Source of the DNA: JAYEHL01 sp041653935
GTDB lineage: Bacteria > Chloroflexota > Dehalococcoidia > E44-bin15
Reading direction: 5' to 3'
Length of the DNA: 64,000 nucleotides
Assembly (NCBI GenBank): GCA_041653935.1
Contig: JBAZEO010000007.1
Span: 4,913 to 68,912, forward strand
Part shown: positions 57,047 through 64,000 of the stretch, one piece after another
Layout of the letters: each line of letters opens with the position of its first letter
Numbering within the stretch: the stretch's first letter is position 1
Translations under genes and position numbers: made by a program
The notes under the pieces: model-generated
What the model was told of the DNA's origin: nothing
What the model saw: the letters and a program-made list of their open reading frames with translations, nothing else
The model's database searches: none

Positions 57047-58504
57047 TTATCCGTTATCGGGTGTGGCACTTTGCTTTTTTGTCCCTCTACACTCTGGATA
57101 AACAACCCTGATCGGATTCAACGATAAATTGGAATATAGATCAATCCACAGTGGCTGTGCTCCTGTGTTGACCGTTATCCGAGCATTGATGATAGTCATC
57201 AGTTCCCGCTTGTCTTCATCCGACATTGTCGTCCAATTTTCTTCCAAGTTTTCAATCCACTCGGTTGCAAGTTTTAATGTAACCATGGATGCAACGTTGA
57301 CATTAGGAATACTCTTTATTTGATTTTCAATCTCATCCGTCCTTGCTGTAAACTCCGCAAGGTCGATATGTCCCGTGATATATAGGTTTTTAACGCGACT
57401 TTTCATTGCTTCGAGGTTTTTGCGCTTAGATGATCCGTTATAATGCTTCGGTTTTTTCTCGGTTGCCGCTTTCGCTATTTCTTTACGATATATCGACACG
57501 GCACTGGATACGGCCATGCCCATAAGCCGATCAATATACCTGTTCGATACGGATTGCCCTTTGCAGAGTTTATCAGCACGGCCTCTGCACATCCATCCGT
57601 CAATTCTCCTCTGACAATTATGAACCCAAAGTCGACCTCCGCAAAGACTACAGTAGAGGAATCCGCTAAAAGCAAGTTTGCGTGGTGAATTACGGCGATT
57701 GTTGTTATCTACTGGCATCAACAATGAATCGACCATATCGGTAAGTTCGACCGGCACAATACGCGGGATGAGTTCCGGCGCGTCGATTATGCGACCGTCA
57801 TATTTTAATTGCTGGCGGTAGACAGTAGATCGCAAGAGTGAGAATACTGTCTTATTGCGCCATGCATAACCATCTCGGCTGGGTATCCCTTCGGCATTCA
57901 ACATCCTTGCGGTCGCCGCCGCATTGCCGCCGTATCTGACAAACAACTCGAATACGCGGACGGCTTCACCGGCGCGGTCATTCGCGGTAACAAGTTTGGT
58001 CGCTTTGTCGTAAGTAAATCCGAGTGGAGGCAGTCCGGCAGGCCAGCGACCAGATAGAGCACGATCCAAGTTATGAGCATACACACGCTCTCCCGTATGT
58101 TCTCGGTCAAGAGCAGCTACGCCCATCATAATATGTAACATGAATCGACCCGAAGCACTATCCCGGTCTATCGTTTCAGTCACAGAGTAGAGAGTGCATT
58201 TCGCCTTGTCCAGAATCTCAAGCCATTTGTATTGTTCACTTGGATTGCGGAAGAGTCTGTCTAGCTTCCAGACTACAAGGCCATCGAAGCCTCTCTTCGA
58301 AGCATCCATTCGAAGCATACTTCGAATCTCGGCAAGCACCAGTCGGCGTTCTACGGATTTCGATCCTGATATTGGAATCTCGTGGTAGATGGCGACTAGT
58401 TCATGCCCTTCGCGCTCGCACCACTCACGGGCGAATCTCTCTTGGACGGCTTGCGAGTCCTCTTGTTCATCGGTCGACCGGCGGGTATAGGCTATCAGAT
58501 TCAT
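57047..58504 (-). CDS. int: Large serine integrase, 485 aa
   Basis: Inserts the phage DNA into the host chromosome. N-terminal resolvase domain with YTRRSTDEQ (catalytic Ser10), VVWKLDRLFRNPSEQ (the Arg cluster near 90-95), and the recombinase domain about 150-265 (LPPLGFTYDKATKLV, then MLNAEGIPSRDGYAWRNKT). A zinc ribbon (CSLCGGRL..CRGRADKLCKG) near 282-320 and a coiled coil about 345-430 complete the standard layout. Full length. Read as part of a leftward operon from the repressor. Confidence 0.95.
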   Translation of the reverse strand: MNLIAYTRRSTDEQEDSQAVQERFAREWCEREGHELVAIYHEIPISGSKSVERRLVLAEIRSMLRMDASKRGFDGLVVWKLDRLFRNPSEQYKWLEILDKAKCTLYSVTETIDRDSASGRFMLHIMMGVAALDREHTGERVYAHNLDRALSGRWPAGLPPLGFTYDKATKLVTANDRAGEAVRVFELFVRYGGNAAATARMLNAEGIPSRDGYAWRNKTVFSLLRSTVYRQQLKYDGRIIDAPELIPRIVPVELTDMVDSLLMPVDNNNRRNSPRKLAFSGFLYCSLCGGRLWVHNCQRRIDGWMCRGRADKLCKGQSVSNRYIDRLMGMAVSSAVSIYRKEIAKAATEKKPKHYNGSSKRKNLEAMKSRVKNLYITGHIDLAEFTARTDEIENQIKSIPNVNVASMVTLKLATEWIENLEENWTTMSDEDKRELMTIINARITVNTGAQPLWIDLYSNLSLNPIRVVYPECRGTKKQSATPDNG

Positions 58505-58510
58505 TTTCTT

Positions 58511-58894
58511 TTATTGTGATTTCAGCGTTTCAAATAACTGATCCAAGACTGTCTTATGGTCAACGATTTCTGTTATTGAGTAGATTGCGCAATCCGTTTC
58601 ACCGAGAAATCGAAGCCATGCAACCTGCTTCACGCAATCCCGAAACAGACGATCTAACCTTAAAACAATAAGCCCGTCAAAATCCTTTTTTTCACTTTGG
58701 AGCAATGATTGGATTTCTTTAAGCGCAGGTCGTTCATCGACACCCGTCAAGCCGGACATTGGAGCTTCATTATAGATACGAATTAGCTCATGCCCTTCGC
58801 GTTCGCACCATTCGCGGATCGAGCGTTCTTGGATAGCCTGCGACTTACCTTGCTCATCAACCGCCGATCTGGTATATCCGATAACTTTTGCCAT
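58511..58894 (-). CDS. Serine recombinase N-terminal domain, catalytic Ser absent
   Basis: 127 residues, a stand-alone resolvase domain related to its neighbour. It shares long blocks with the integrase (ERSIREWCEREGHELIRIYNE versus the same segment there). Where the integrase has YTRRSTDEQ it reads YTRSAVDEQ, with Ala in place of the nucleophilic Ser. The Arg cluster (LRLDRLFRD) remains. Sequence ends where the recombinase domain would begin, so it cannot bind att sites in the usual way. It may regulate the integrase by dimerisation, or be a duplicated remnant. Confidence 0.85.
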   Translation of the reverse strand: MAKVIGYTRSAVDEQGKSQAIQERSIREWCEREGHELIRIYNEAPMSGLTGVDERPALKEIQSLLQSEKKDFDGLIVLRLDRLFRDCVKQVAWLRFLGETDCAIYSITEIVDHKTVLDQLFETLKSQ

Positions 58895-58947
58895 TAGCTT
58901 GCCTCATTAGAAATTCACCGTATAGTAACTTTCGGTTCAATGATCCA

Positions 58948-59115
58948 TCAACCTCCTTTGCCGTTCCCATCCCGTGGGTATAGGAATGGCACTAGTATTC
59001 CATATAGTGTAAAAACCACGAATGCCCAAACCAATACAACTTTTGGTGCAAATATTACCACTATGAACGCTATTAATGTTATAAAGAATTCCTCTTTTTG
59101 CTCATTTTGTTTCAC
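58948..59115 (-). CDS. Small two-helix membrane protein, 55 aa
   Basis: GTG at 59115 overlapping the end of the larger membrane protein gene, after AAAGGGAA. Two hydrophobic helices (FFITLIAFIVVIFA and VVLVWAFVVFTLYGILV) and a Lys/Gly tail. It may be a partner of the neighbouring polytopic protein. Confidence 0.45.
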   Translation of the reverse strand: MKQNEQKEEFFITLIAFIVVIFAPKVVLVWAFVVFTLYGILVPFLYPRDGNGKGG

Positions 59116-60169
59116 TTCCCTTTGCCACATCCTCCGCATCATAAGTAATACTATTTTTAATATTGGCTATAAACGGAACCATTATCAGGAAAGCTATAGG
59201 GTAGATTTCTAGGAAATCGCGCACTTCCGCGAGCCGACAGAACATAATCCACCCAGGTATTAAAAACACAAGTCCGGCAATGAGCGAATGACGGAGGAAA
59301 GCTGGCGCAGAAGCCCATCCTTTCTTGACAGGAATCCAGAAAATAATAAATATCGTGACTATGTATAAGAGGCTGATTTTGCTACTTTTTAAAATATTGT
59401 CCATCAAATGGTATTCGAGTGTCGATCCCGGGCTGAAGCGGAAATTCCATCTTATGGATGATTGTATTGCAACAATAAGCGCAATTTGGACAATTGTATG
59501 TAACGCAAGTTTACCCGGCCTCATCAACCTTAACTCATGCAGAAAAAAGAATACGGTCAATAGAAACGCTGTCTCCTTGTTGAGGAGTGCAAGCGCAAGA
59601 ACCGGATAGAAAATCATGAATCGGCGCTTGATTATCAAATATAATCCCAGGGTCATGAAAAAGAGTGTAGAAGGATCGTATATGTAACCCAGGCCGTAGA
59701 CAAATCCAAGTGTCAACAATAATAGGGCGACCACTGGCAGCAAATCGGCCATAAACTCAGGCAAATTGTGTATGGTCTTGATAAGACGTCTGATTATTAT
59801 GGCAAATCCGATCAAGCACATCCACTGCAAGATAATGACTATCAGATACATAGATAACCGGTGCGGATTCCATTTAAGCATCTTACAGGTGTCACTCAGC
59901 CTGTTATTGTATTTGCCTCTCGCGTCGGCAATAGAGTTAACGCGAGCACTTATGCCATGAGGCACGGCCCTTTCGACCAGCCTGGCGCACTTCGGTATCA
60001 GGGTGCGGTAGATGAACGGACGGTGTGCCGTGCCATCCACCATAGCAATAGTGTTTCGTCTCGAATCGGTATCTGTCCCAGGGCGCATCGTATACATATA
60101 AATGACCACGCCTGCTGTGAGCGAATACAGAAAGATTATTATGATTGTCTTTATGGCCAGATTATTCAA
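59102..60169 (-). CDS. Polytopic membrane protein, 355 aa
   Basis: About nine hydrophobic segments spread over the chain, with a first helix at residues 6-27. A periplasmic-like loop carries DGTAHRPFIYRTLIPKCARL, a pattern common to bacterial membrane proteins of polysaccharide loci. Charged loops resemble GT-C fold enzymes, but no DxD is clear. Co-transcribed with the repressor, so it is expected in lysogens and may alter the cell surface or exclude other phages. ATGA overlap with the ImmA-like gene. Confidence 0.65.
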   Translation of the reverse strand: MNNLAIKTIIIIFLYSLTAGVVIYMYTMRPGTDTDSRRNTIAMVDGTAHRPFIYRTLIPKCARLVERAVPHGISARVNSIADARGKYNNRLSDTCKMLKWNPHRLSMYLIVIILQWMCLIGFAIIIRRLIKTIHNLPEFMADLLPVVALLLLTLGFVYGLGYIYDPSTLFFMTLGLYLIIKRRFMIFYPVLALALLNKETAFLLTVFFFLHELRLMRPGKLALHTIVQIALIVAIQSSIRWNFRFSPGSTLEYHLMDNILKSSKISLLYIVTIFIIFWIPVKKGWASAPAFLRHSLIAGLVFLIPGWIMFCRLAEVRDFLEIYPIAFLIMVPFIANIKNSITYDAEDVAKGSETK

Positions 60170-60672
60170 TCCGTCAACCTCAATTCTACAATCCGTTTGT
60201 GCATTATTTCTTCACCAATATTGAATCTTTCGGCGAGTATTTGTAAGCGGAACTCATGGTTATATTGAAGCTCGTCATGCCACTTTATAACCAAGCTTTG
60301 CGGCATGAGTAATTCTTCCGCGAATCGGTCACACTTATGTTCAACCTCTTCGTCATCTACCATGCCCAAGCCTGATCTCAATATGCATATCCTGCCATGA
60401 ACAGGAAGATTATTGAGCAGGATATGGTGGTAGATTTCATGCGCCATGCTAAACCGCTGCTTCCATAACGAATCCACGACGTTGACCAGGATAATAGCGC
60501 GGTGACCGTTTTTGATATACGCCGCTGATATATCCTGAGTCAGTTCGGGAATATCGCGCCTTAGAATGCTGACTCCTAATTGGTCACAGATGAGGTGTAG
60601 ATCAACCGGAGCTTCGAGTCCGAGGCCAGTCCAGAGTGCTCTTGCTTTCTCAATCTCCCGCTTTGCTCGCAT
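60166..60672 (-). CDS. ImmA/IrrE-family metallopeptidase, 168 aa
   Basis: FSMAHEIYHHILLNN near residue 80-95 is the HEXXH zinc motif; LRSGLGMVDDEEVEHKCDRFAEELLMP near 115 supplies the third ligand Glu and the family EExxxNxFA-like block. Such proteases cleave phage repressors to trigger induction. The ATG at 60672 follows AGGAGG by nine bases. It is directly downstream of the repressor gene, as in ICEBs1 ImmR-ImmA. Confidence 0.85.
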   Translation of the reverse strand: MRAKREIEKARALWTGLGLEAPVDLHLICDQLGVSILRRDIPELTQDISAAYIKNGHRAIILVNVVDSLWKQRFSMAHEIYHHILLNNLPVHGRICILRSGLGMVDDEEVEHKCDRFAEELLMPQSLVIKWHDELQYNHEFRLQILAERFNIGEEIMHKRIVELRLTD

Positions 60673-60754
60673 CGGTTCGTACCTCCTATCCATCGAAGGT
60701 AACTGAATACCCGGTGCTCACTTCTTAACTGCCTCATCTATATTATTCCCTGTT

Positions 60755-61144
60755 TTAAATCTCCTTTCTTATATAATTATCAATCTCTGTGCGTTTTTCT
60801 TCTGATATATCGCGTTTTTTATTCAGAGCGAAAGTAATTATGTTCTTTATCTCAGAATCGGATAACTCCCTATCCTTGAGGGCGTTATCAAGGATTTCGA
60901 CGGGATCGGATGGCTGTTCAAAGCCGGCGGCGATTAGTAGATTAATACCTCGTTTGGAGTCTTCGGCACCAAGTCCTTTAACGAATTTCCGTAGTGTTGT
61001 TTCTGAAACCTTGTCACCACGGAAAATATCGTATATAACCGTGCGATGCAATTCTGATTGCATCGCAGCCTTACGAACATCCATCCCACTATCTTTTAAT
61101 AACTCTTTTGCTTGATTTGCAACTTCTTCTGAATGATAGGGCAT
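60755..61144 (-). CDS. XRE-type repressor, 129 aa
   Basis: A helix-turn-helix (residues about 10-60, DVRKAAMQSELHRTVIYDIFRG) with a helical C-terminal half (about 70-125, DALKDRELSDSEIKNIIT). It lacks a LexA/CI peptidase domain, so it would be removed by the ImmA-like protease instead. AAGGA sits eight bases before the ATG. Divergent from the Cro-like gene; the intervening DNA contains operators. Confidence 0.8.
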   Translation of the reverse strand: MPYHSEEVANQAKELLKDSGMDVRKAAMQSELHRTVIYDIFRGDKVSETTLRKFVKGLGAEDSKRGINLLIAAGFEQPSDPVEILDNALKDRELSDSEIKNIITFALNKKRDISEEKRTEIDNYIRKEI

Positions 61145-61168
61145 AAGCCAATTCCTTATTTCCGTTGT

Positions 61169-61197
61169 ATTCTATCCTACTAATCCAGATATGTCAA
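61169..61197 (-). promoter_or_regulatory. Repressor promoter (leftward)
   Basis: On the minus strand: TTGACA (61197-61192), a 17-base spacer and TAGAAT (61174-61169). The -10 overlaps an operator copy (61164-61180), which would allow autoregulation by the repressor. Confidence 0.8.
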
Positions 61198-61232
61198 CAC
61201 AAAAATATCTTAATAATATCTCAGTTTTGTAG

Positions 61233-61261
61233 TTGTATTTTATTCTACAACTGCCTATAAT
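61233..61261 (+). promoter_or_regulatory. Early right promoter
   Basis: TTGTAT (61233-61238), a 17-base spacer and TATAAT (61256-61261). Overlaps an operator. Expected to be repressed in lysogens and active in lytic growth. Confidence 0.75.
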
Positions 61262-61298
61262 ACTAATGTAGTAGCATCTACTACTAATGGAGGATTAT

Positions 61299-61553
61299 AT
61301 GCGACGTTCTTTACCTCCCAGAAACCAGAGACTCTTGAACGTGAGAATCAAAAAGGTTTATGGGCGCAAATATAAAGATTGGTACGATTACGCTCTTGAG
61401 CTTGAGAAGGAAGGTAAGAGGCGGGATGAGATAACAGCCGCTCTAAATGAATTACTCTTACCAATCGGCAAACAACTCAGCGAATCTACCGTATCAATCT
61501 GGATGATACGACGAATGAGATTAGAGGAGCGTAAAACGGAAACAGTCGCCTAA
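61299..61553 (+). CDS. Cro-like small DNA-binding protein, 84 aa
   Basis: First gene rightward from the immunity region. The basic N-terminus (MRRSLPPRNQRLLNVRIKK) is followed by a helical part, with KQLSESTVSIWMIRRM near residue 63 a likely recognition helix. GGAGG lies five bases before the ATG at 61299. Its place makes a Cro-like role likely. No close family recognised. Confidence 0.6.
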   Translation: MRRSLPPRNQRLLNVRIKKVYGRKYKDWYDYALELEKEGKRRDEITAALNELLLPIGKQLSESTVSIWMIRRMRLEERKTETVA

Positions 61554-61625
61554 CATTTTCATTCATAGCAGGCAAACACACGCTTGTCTAGCTAGCAAAA
61601 ATACGGGTTTTTAATGGAGTAACGA

Positions 61626-62822
61626 ATGACAGAGATAAACGACGAGATTTACATACCGGAGTTTGAGGAACACGAGCTATCTGCTGAGTTGGATGTGGTA
61701 GACGGTGGCAATGCTCTTGCCGATCCAGTATGGCGGCATGTCCGACTCAAGCCGAACTCAATGGAGTTTGTGACCAATCCCACGTACGAGGAGTGGGAGA
61801 GGTTGGGAGAACGGCTGAAATATATCAATGGCTCCGTCCAGTTTTGGATTGGCGACTGGGTGAACTATGGAGAGAACCGATACGGCGATAAGTACGCACA
61901 AGCCATAGATGCTACGGATTATGATTACGGTACTCTTGCCAATGCCCGTTATGTTGCAGAGAAAGTTGAATTTTCACGACGTCGTGAAAATCTACCCTTC
62001 TCGCACCATCAAGAGGTTGCATCACTCCCACCAGAAGATCAGGAAATGCTTCTCTCTAAAGCAGAGGAGGAACATTTATCACTTGCAGCCTTACGAGAGT
62101 TGACCCGTAGTTACAAGCGTGAACTAGCGATTCAGTCCATAGAGCCATTGAAGGGCGTCAAGCCTCAATTATATAGAAAAGACGCTATCGAATGGCTCAG
62201 GGATATGGACGATGGCGTAGCCGATCTCTTACTCACCGACCCGCCGTATATGACCGATGTGTCCAACATCCATGAGTTTGCGGAGTTATGGTTGCCGCTC
62301 GCGCTTGCGAAGCTGAAAGACAGCGGTCAGGCTTATATCTGCATAGGCGCGTATCCTGATGAACTGTGGGCATATCTTCGGGCAGCGAGCATGACGCAAA
62401 AAAGGTTCACGGTTGAAAATGTGCTCGTGTGGACGTACCGCAATACGCTTGGCGTTCAGCCCGCCGAATCCTACATACAGAACTGGCAAGCTATCCTCTA
62501 TCTTCGTGGGCTGGACGCTCCCGCGCTCAATTGTCCACGTGCCGTAGAGCAGTTCGCGGTTCAGGACATTAATGCTCCCGACGGGCGGATAGGCGACCGC
62601 TATCACAAATGGCAAAAGCCTGATGAATTGGCCGACAGGTTCATACTCCACAGCACCGAGCCTGAAGCCCTGGTTATCGACCCGTTCGCGGGTAGTGGCA
62701 CGTTTTTAGTCAGAGCCGCTGCCCTAAAGCGTGTGGGAGTCGGTTGCGATATAGACGAAGAATCATTGCGAATAGCTGAGAAGAGAGGATGTGTGATCTT
62801 TGGTAACTCAATGGCAAGTTGA
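61626..62822 (+). CDS. DNA methyltransferase with N-terminal accessory domain, 398 aa
   Basis: The catalytic half (about 185-398) has DLLLTDPPYMTDVS (motif IV, DPPY) and, later, VIDPFAGSGTFLVRAA (motif I, SAM binding), the order of a beta-type N6-adenine or N4-cytosine enzyme. The N-terminal 140 residues (WERLGERLKYINGSVQFWIGDW..) are a separate domain found in phage methyltransferases. Protects phage DNA or regulates genes. GGAGTAACGA precedes the ATG. It overlaps the next gene by 23 bases. Confidence 0.85.
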   Translation: MTEINDEIYIPEFEEHELSAELDVVDGGNALADPVWRHVRLKPNSMEFVTNPTYEEWERLGERLKYINGSVQFWIGDWVNYGENRYGDKYAQAIDATDYDYGTLANARYVAEKVEFSRRRENLPFSHHQEVASLPPEDQEMLLSKAEEEHLSLAALRELTRSYKRELAIQSIEPLKGVKPQLYRKDAIEWLRDMDDGVADLLLTDPPYMTDVSNIHEFAELWLPLALAKLKDSGQAYICIGAYPDELWAYLRAASMTQKRFTVENVLVWTYRNTLGVQPAESYIQNWQAILYLRGLDAPALNCPRAVEQFAVQDINAPDGRIGDRYHKWQKPDELADRFILHSTEPEALVIDPFAGSGTFLVRAAALKRVGVGCDIDEESLRIAEKRGCVIFGNSMAS

Positions 62823-63405
62823 TCTCAAATGGAGTGCGGCGGCATTCATTAAATCAATATGGCCTGCAATCAGCTTGAATGTGGGTGGCGGTAATCTCAT
62901 ACCCGTAGAGGATACCACTGACAATAAGGATTTTATGCGGACGTTAGACCAAGAGGCAGGTATAGACGCTTGGCAAGTTATAAAGGACAAGGGTGTTGTC
63001 AGAGGTATAGCAAGCCGTGTGCAAAAAATTGAGCGTAACCGCGATGGGATATATAAGCCATTCAACTCTTTTACTATTCGCTATCGACGAACAAGTGGCT
63101 CGAAAACAGAATATGAGAAACGGCTTTATGCGATAACTCATAAATCCAGTGGCAATCTATTCCCTGGTTTTACAGTGCAGGGATACATAAATGCCGACAC
63201 CGGGCAGTTAATATCGGCTGCTATAGTCAAGACCTTCGATCTATTCAAGCATATAGAGCAGGGCATTGAAGGCAAAGACAAAGACTACATAATCCAGTCC
63301 AATGGTTCAGACGGCAACGAGTTTATTGTTGTCTACTGGTCAAAGTTGGTAGAAGCAGGTCGCAATATCAAAATCGTGCAGCAAAGAGTTGGAGTAACGC
63401 CATGA
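62800..63405 (+). CDS. Possible PD-(D/E)XK-type nuclease, 201 aa
   Basis: TTG start inside the methyltransferase gene end, after GAGAGGATG. FMRTLDQEAGIDAWQVI near residue 45-60 and GIASRVQ near 70 look like the acidic core of a nuclease, and FNSFTIRYRRTSGSKTEYEKR near 88-105 a family-specific basic block. I recall such proteins next to phage methyltransferases. A restriction-like partner role is inference. Ends with an ATGA coupling to a small open frame. Confidence 0.5.
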   Translation: MVTQWQVDLKWSAAAFIKSIWPAISLNVGGGNLIPVEDTTDNKDFMRTLDQEAGIDAWQVIKDKGVVRGIASRVQKIERNRDGIYKPFNSFTIRYRRTSGSKTEYEKRLYAITHKSSGNLFPGFTVQGYINADTGQLISAAIVKTFDLFKHIEQGIEGKDKDYIIQSNGSDGNEFIVVYWSKLVEAGRNIKIVQQRVGVTP

Positions 63406-63473
63406 CCAACACAGCATTCATCACTACACCGTCCGGCAAGGGACGACTTACAAATAAAGGAGAGGAGATATAA
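63402..63473 (+). CDS. Possible 23-residue leader peptide
   Basis: ATGA overlap with the preceding stop. The open frame (MTNTAFITTPSGKGRLTNKG..) ends four bases before the next start and includes the ribosome site AAAGGAGAGGAG of the next gene. It may couple translation of the repeat protein, or be spurious. Confidence 0.3.
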   Translation: MTNTAFITTPSGKGRLTNKGEEI

Positions 63474-63477
63474 ATTA

Positions 63478-64000
63478 TGTGTCAACCAGCATCGGGAGTA
63501 TTGACGAAAGACCATGCCTTTTGGTCTAAAAAAACCGAGTCGCACTCGGAGATCATACAGGAATTCAACCTACATGCGGACGGCGTTGGTGGGCCGAATG
63601 TCCTGCAATTCGAGATAACACCGCCTAATGGCGACTTTACGAAACCGTTAGAGGAGTGGAGATACAGGGTCGATCAGGATGTAACGCCGGAGTGGTACGA
63701 TCCCGCGAAGGATGAAACAAGAGCGCGGAGTATATTACAGGACTGGATAGCCGCGAAGGTCGTGTTGCCTGGTCAAATACGAGTTGTCAATCGAGGCGAA
63801 ATGGTAATTGCTTGTTACGGCACGGTGCAGTATGTCAACCAGGGCGGCACGGTGCAGGATGTCAACCAGGGCGGCACGGTGCAGGATGTCAACCAGGGCG
63901 GCATGGTGCAGTATGTCAACCAGGGCGGCACGGTGCAGTATGTCAACCAGGGCGGCACGGTGCAGTATGTCAACGGCACGGTGCAGTATGTCAACGGCAC
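63478..64000 (+). CDS. Repeat protein with beta-solenoid-like C-terminus (partial)
   Basis: ATG at 63478 with AGGAGAGGAG upstream, open to the window end. Residues 1-110 are a compact domain (MCQPASGVLTKDHAFWSKK, then HADGVGG.. and LEEWRYRVDQDVTPEWYD) that I recall from phage and bacterial proteins of unknown function. From residue about 115 it consists of nine-residue repeats of the pattern GTVQYVNQG, with Y/D and T/M variation. Such GTVQ repeats are expected to form a beta-solenoid. A routine scan misses it because no stop lies in the window. Confidence 0.7.
63819..64000 (+). repeat. 27-bp in-frame tandem repeats
   Basis: Five complete 27-bp units (63819-63953), then 21-bp shortened units (63954-63974 and 63975-63995) and a cut-off copy. 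The core is GGCACGGTGCAGTATGTCAA. Nearly identical DNA repeats in coding frame imply recent expansion and length variation by slippage. The array continues past the window. Confidence 0.9.

Larger units (their letters stand above)
61164..61284. promoter_or_regulatory. Operator cluster of the immunity region
   Basis: gttgtattctatcctac (61164-61180) and gttgtattttattctac (61232-61248) are near-identical copies; the second continues to caac to make an inverted repeat GTTGTA..TACAAC. gtagtag-cat-ctactac (61268-61284) is a third, different inverted repeat. The first overlaps the leftward -10, the second overlaps the rightward -35, the third lies after the rightward start. Confidence 0.7.

Noticed and set aside
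63819..64000. CRISPR-like array
   Set aside because: Repeats are directly adjacent with no unique spacers and are in coding frame.
1..64000. Global stop-codon reassignment (TAA as sense)
   Set aside because: Most convincing genes end in TAA, so only local read-through or mutation can explain the three internal TAA codons.

Overview
The window is almost entirely the genome of a temperate double-stranded DNA bacteriophage, or an integrated prophage, with podovirus-like morphogenesis genes. Both window edges cut through genes (a CDS tail ends at base 86; an open repeat-containing CDS runs off base 64000), so the phage extends past both ends. The host cannot be named from this sequence. Promoters are sigma-70-like (TTGACA/TATAAT) and Shine-Dalgarno sites are strong, so it is a bacterium.

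Layout. 1-12.5 kb: early genes on the plus strand, in tightly overlapping operons. They include a conserved phage protein, an HNH homing-type endonuclease, a replication initiator with an iteron-like origin inside its own gene, a DnaB helicase, a DUF5131 (Gp37/Gp68) protein, a VRR-NUC nuclease, a DNA methyltransferase broken by an in-frame stop, a second HNH protein and a spore-photoproduct-lyase-like radical SAM protein. 12.5-14.5 kb: small accessory genes, including a recognisable Acb2 anti-CBASS cyclic-nucleotide sponge, and a putative DNA-binding regulator. 14.5-16.0 kb: four minus-strand genes with their own promoter. 16.5-23 kb: packaging genes (small terminase, a large terminase split over two frames), a tRNA-Ser(GCU), two unusual folded RNA-like segments and a UDP-sugar dehydrogenase. 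23.4-29.7 kb: portal, scaffold, decoration and major capsid genes. 29.7-35.8 kb: a sugar cassette (radical SAM/SPASM, glycosyltransferases, a UDP-glucuronate decarboxylase). 35.9-53 kb: connector, a TnpB insertion element, two beta-helix tail spikes, a tail nozzle-like protein and three ejection-type proteins ending in a 1539-residue giant. 53-56.8 kb: lysis genes, a DHH phosphodiesterase and a DUF5662 protein. 57-61.1 kb: a minus-strand lysogeny operon (XRE repressor, ImmA-like protease, membrane proteins, a catalytically defective serine recombinase domain, a full large serine integrase). 61.3-64 kb: divergent early right genes (Cro-like protein, a methyltransferase with a possible nuclease partner, a repeat protein).

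The most unusual signal is a set of structured RNA candidates. Three copies (about 1555, 3703 and 12398) start at or just after the predicted transcription start of strong promoters. All share a three-helix interleaved order A-B-C-A'-B'-C', in which the sequences differ but the pairings are kept. That compensatory pattern is direct evidence for RNA structure. A shorter fourth candidate lies at 13293, and the late promoter at 27503 opens with a related pseudoknot. Their position recalls the put antitermination RNAs of phage HK022, but I do not recognise the fold, so this is inference.

Other points: three genes carry an in-frame TAA inside otherwise continuous reading frames, and two more carry single-base frameshifts. 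The phage encodes both UDP-glucose dehydrogenase-type and UDP-xylose synthase-type enzymes next to glycosyltransferases, which suggests virion or receptor glycosylation. Acb2 plus a DHH phosphodiesterase may together blunt nucleotide second-messenger immunity.
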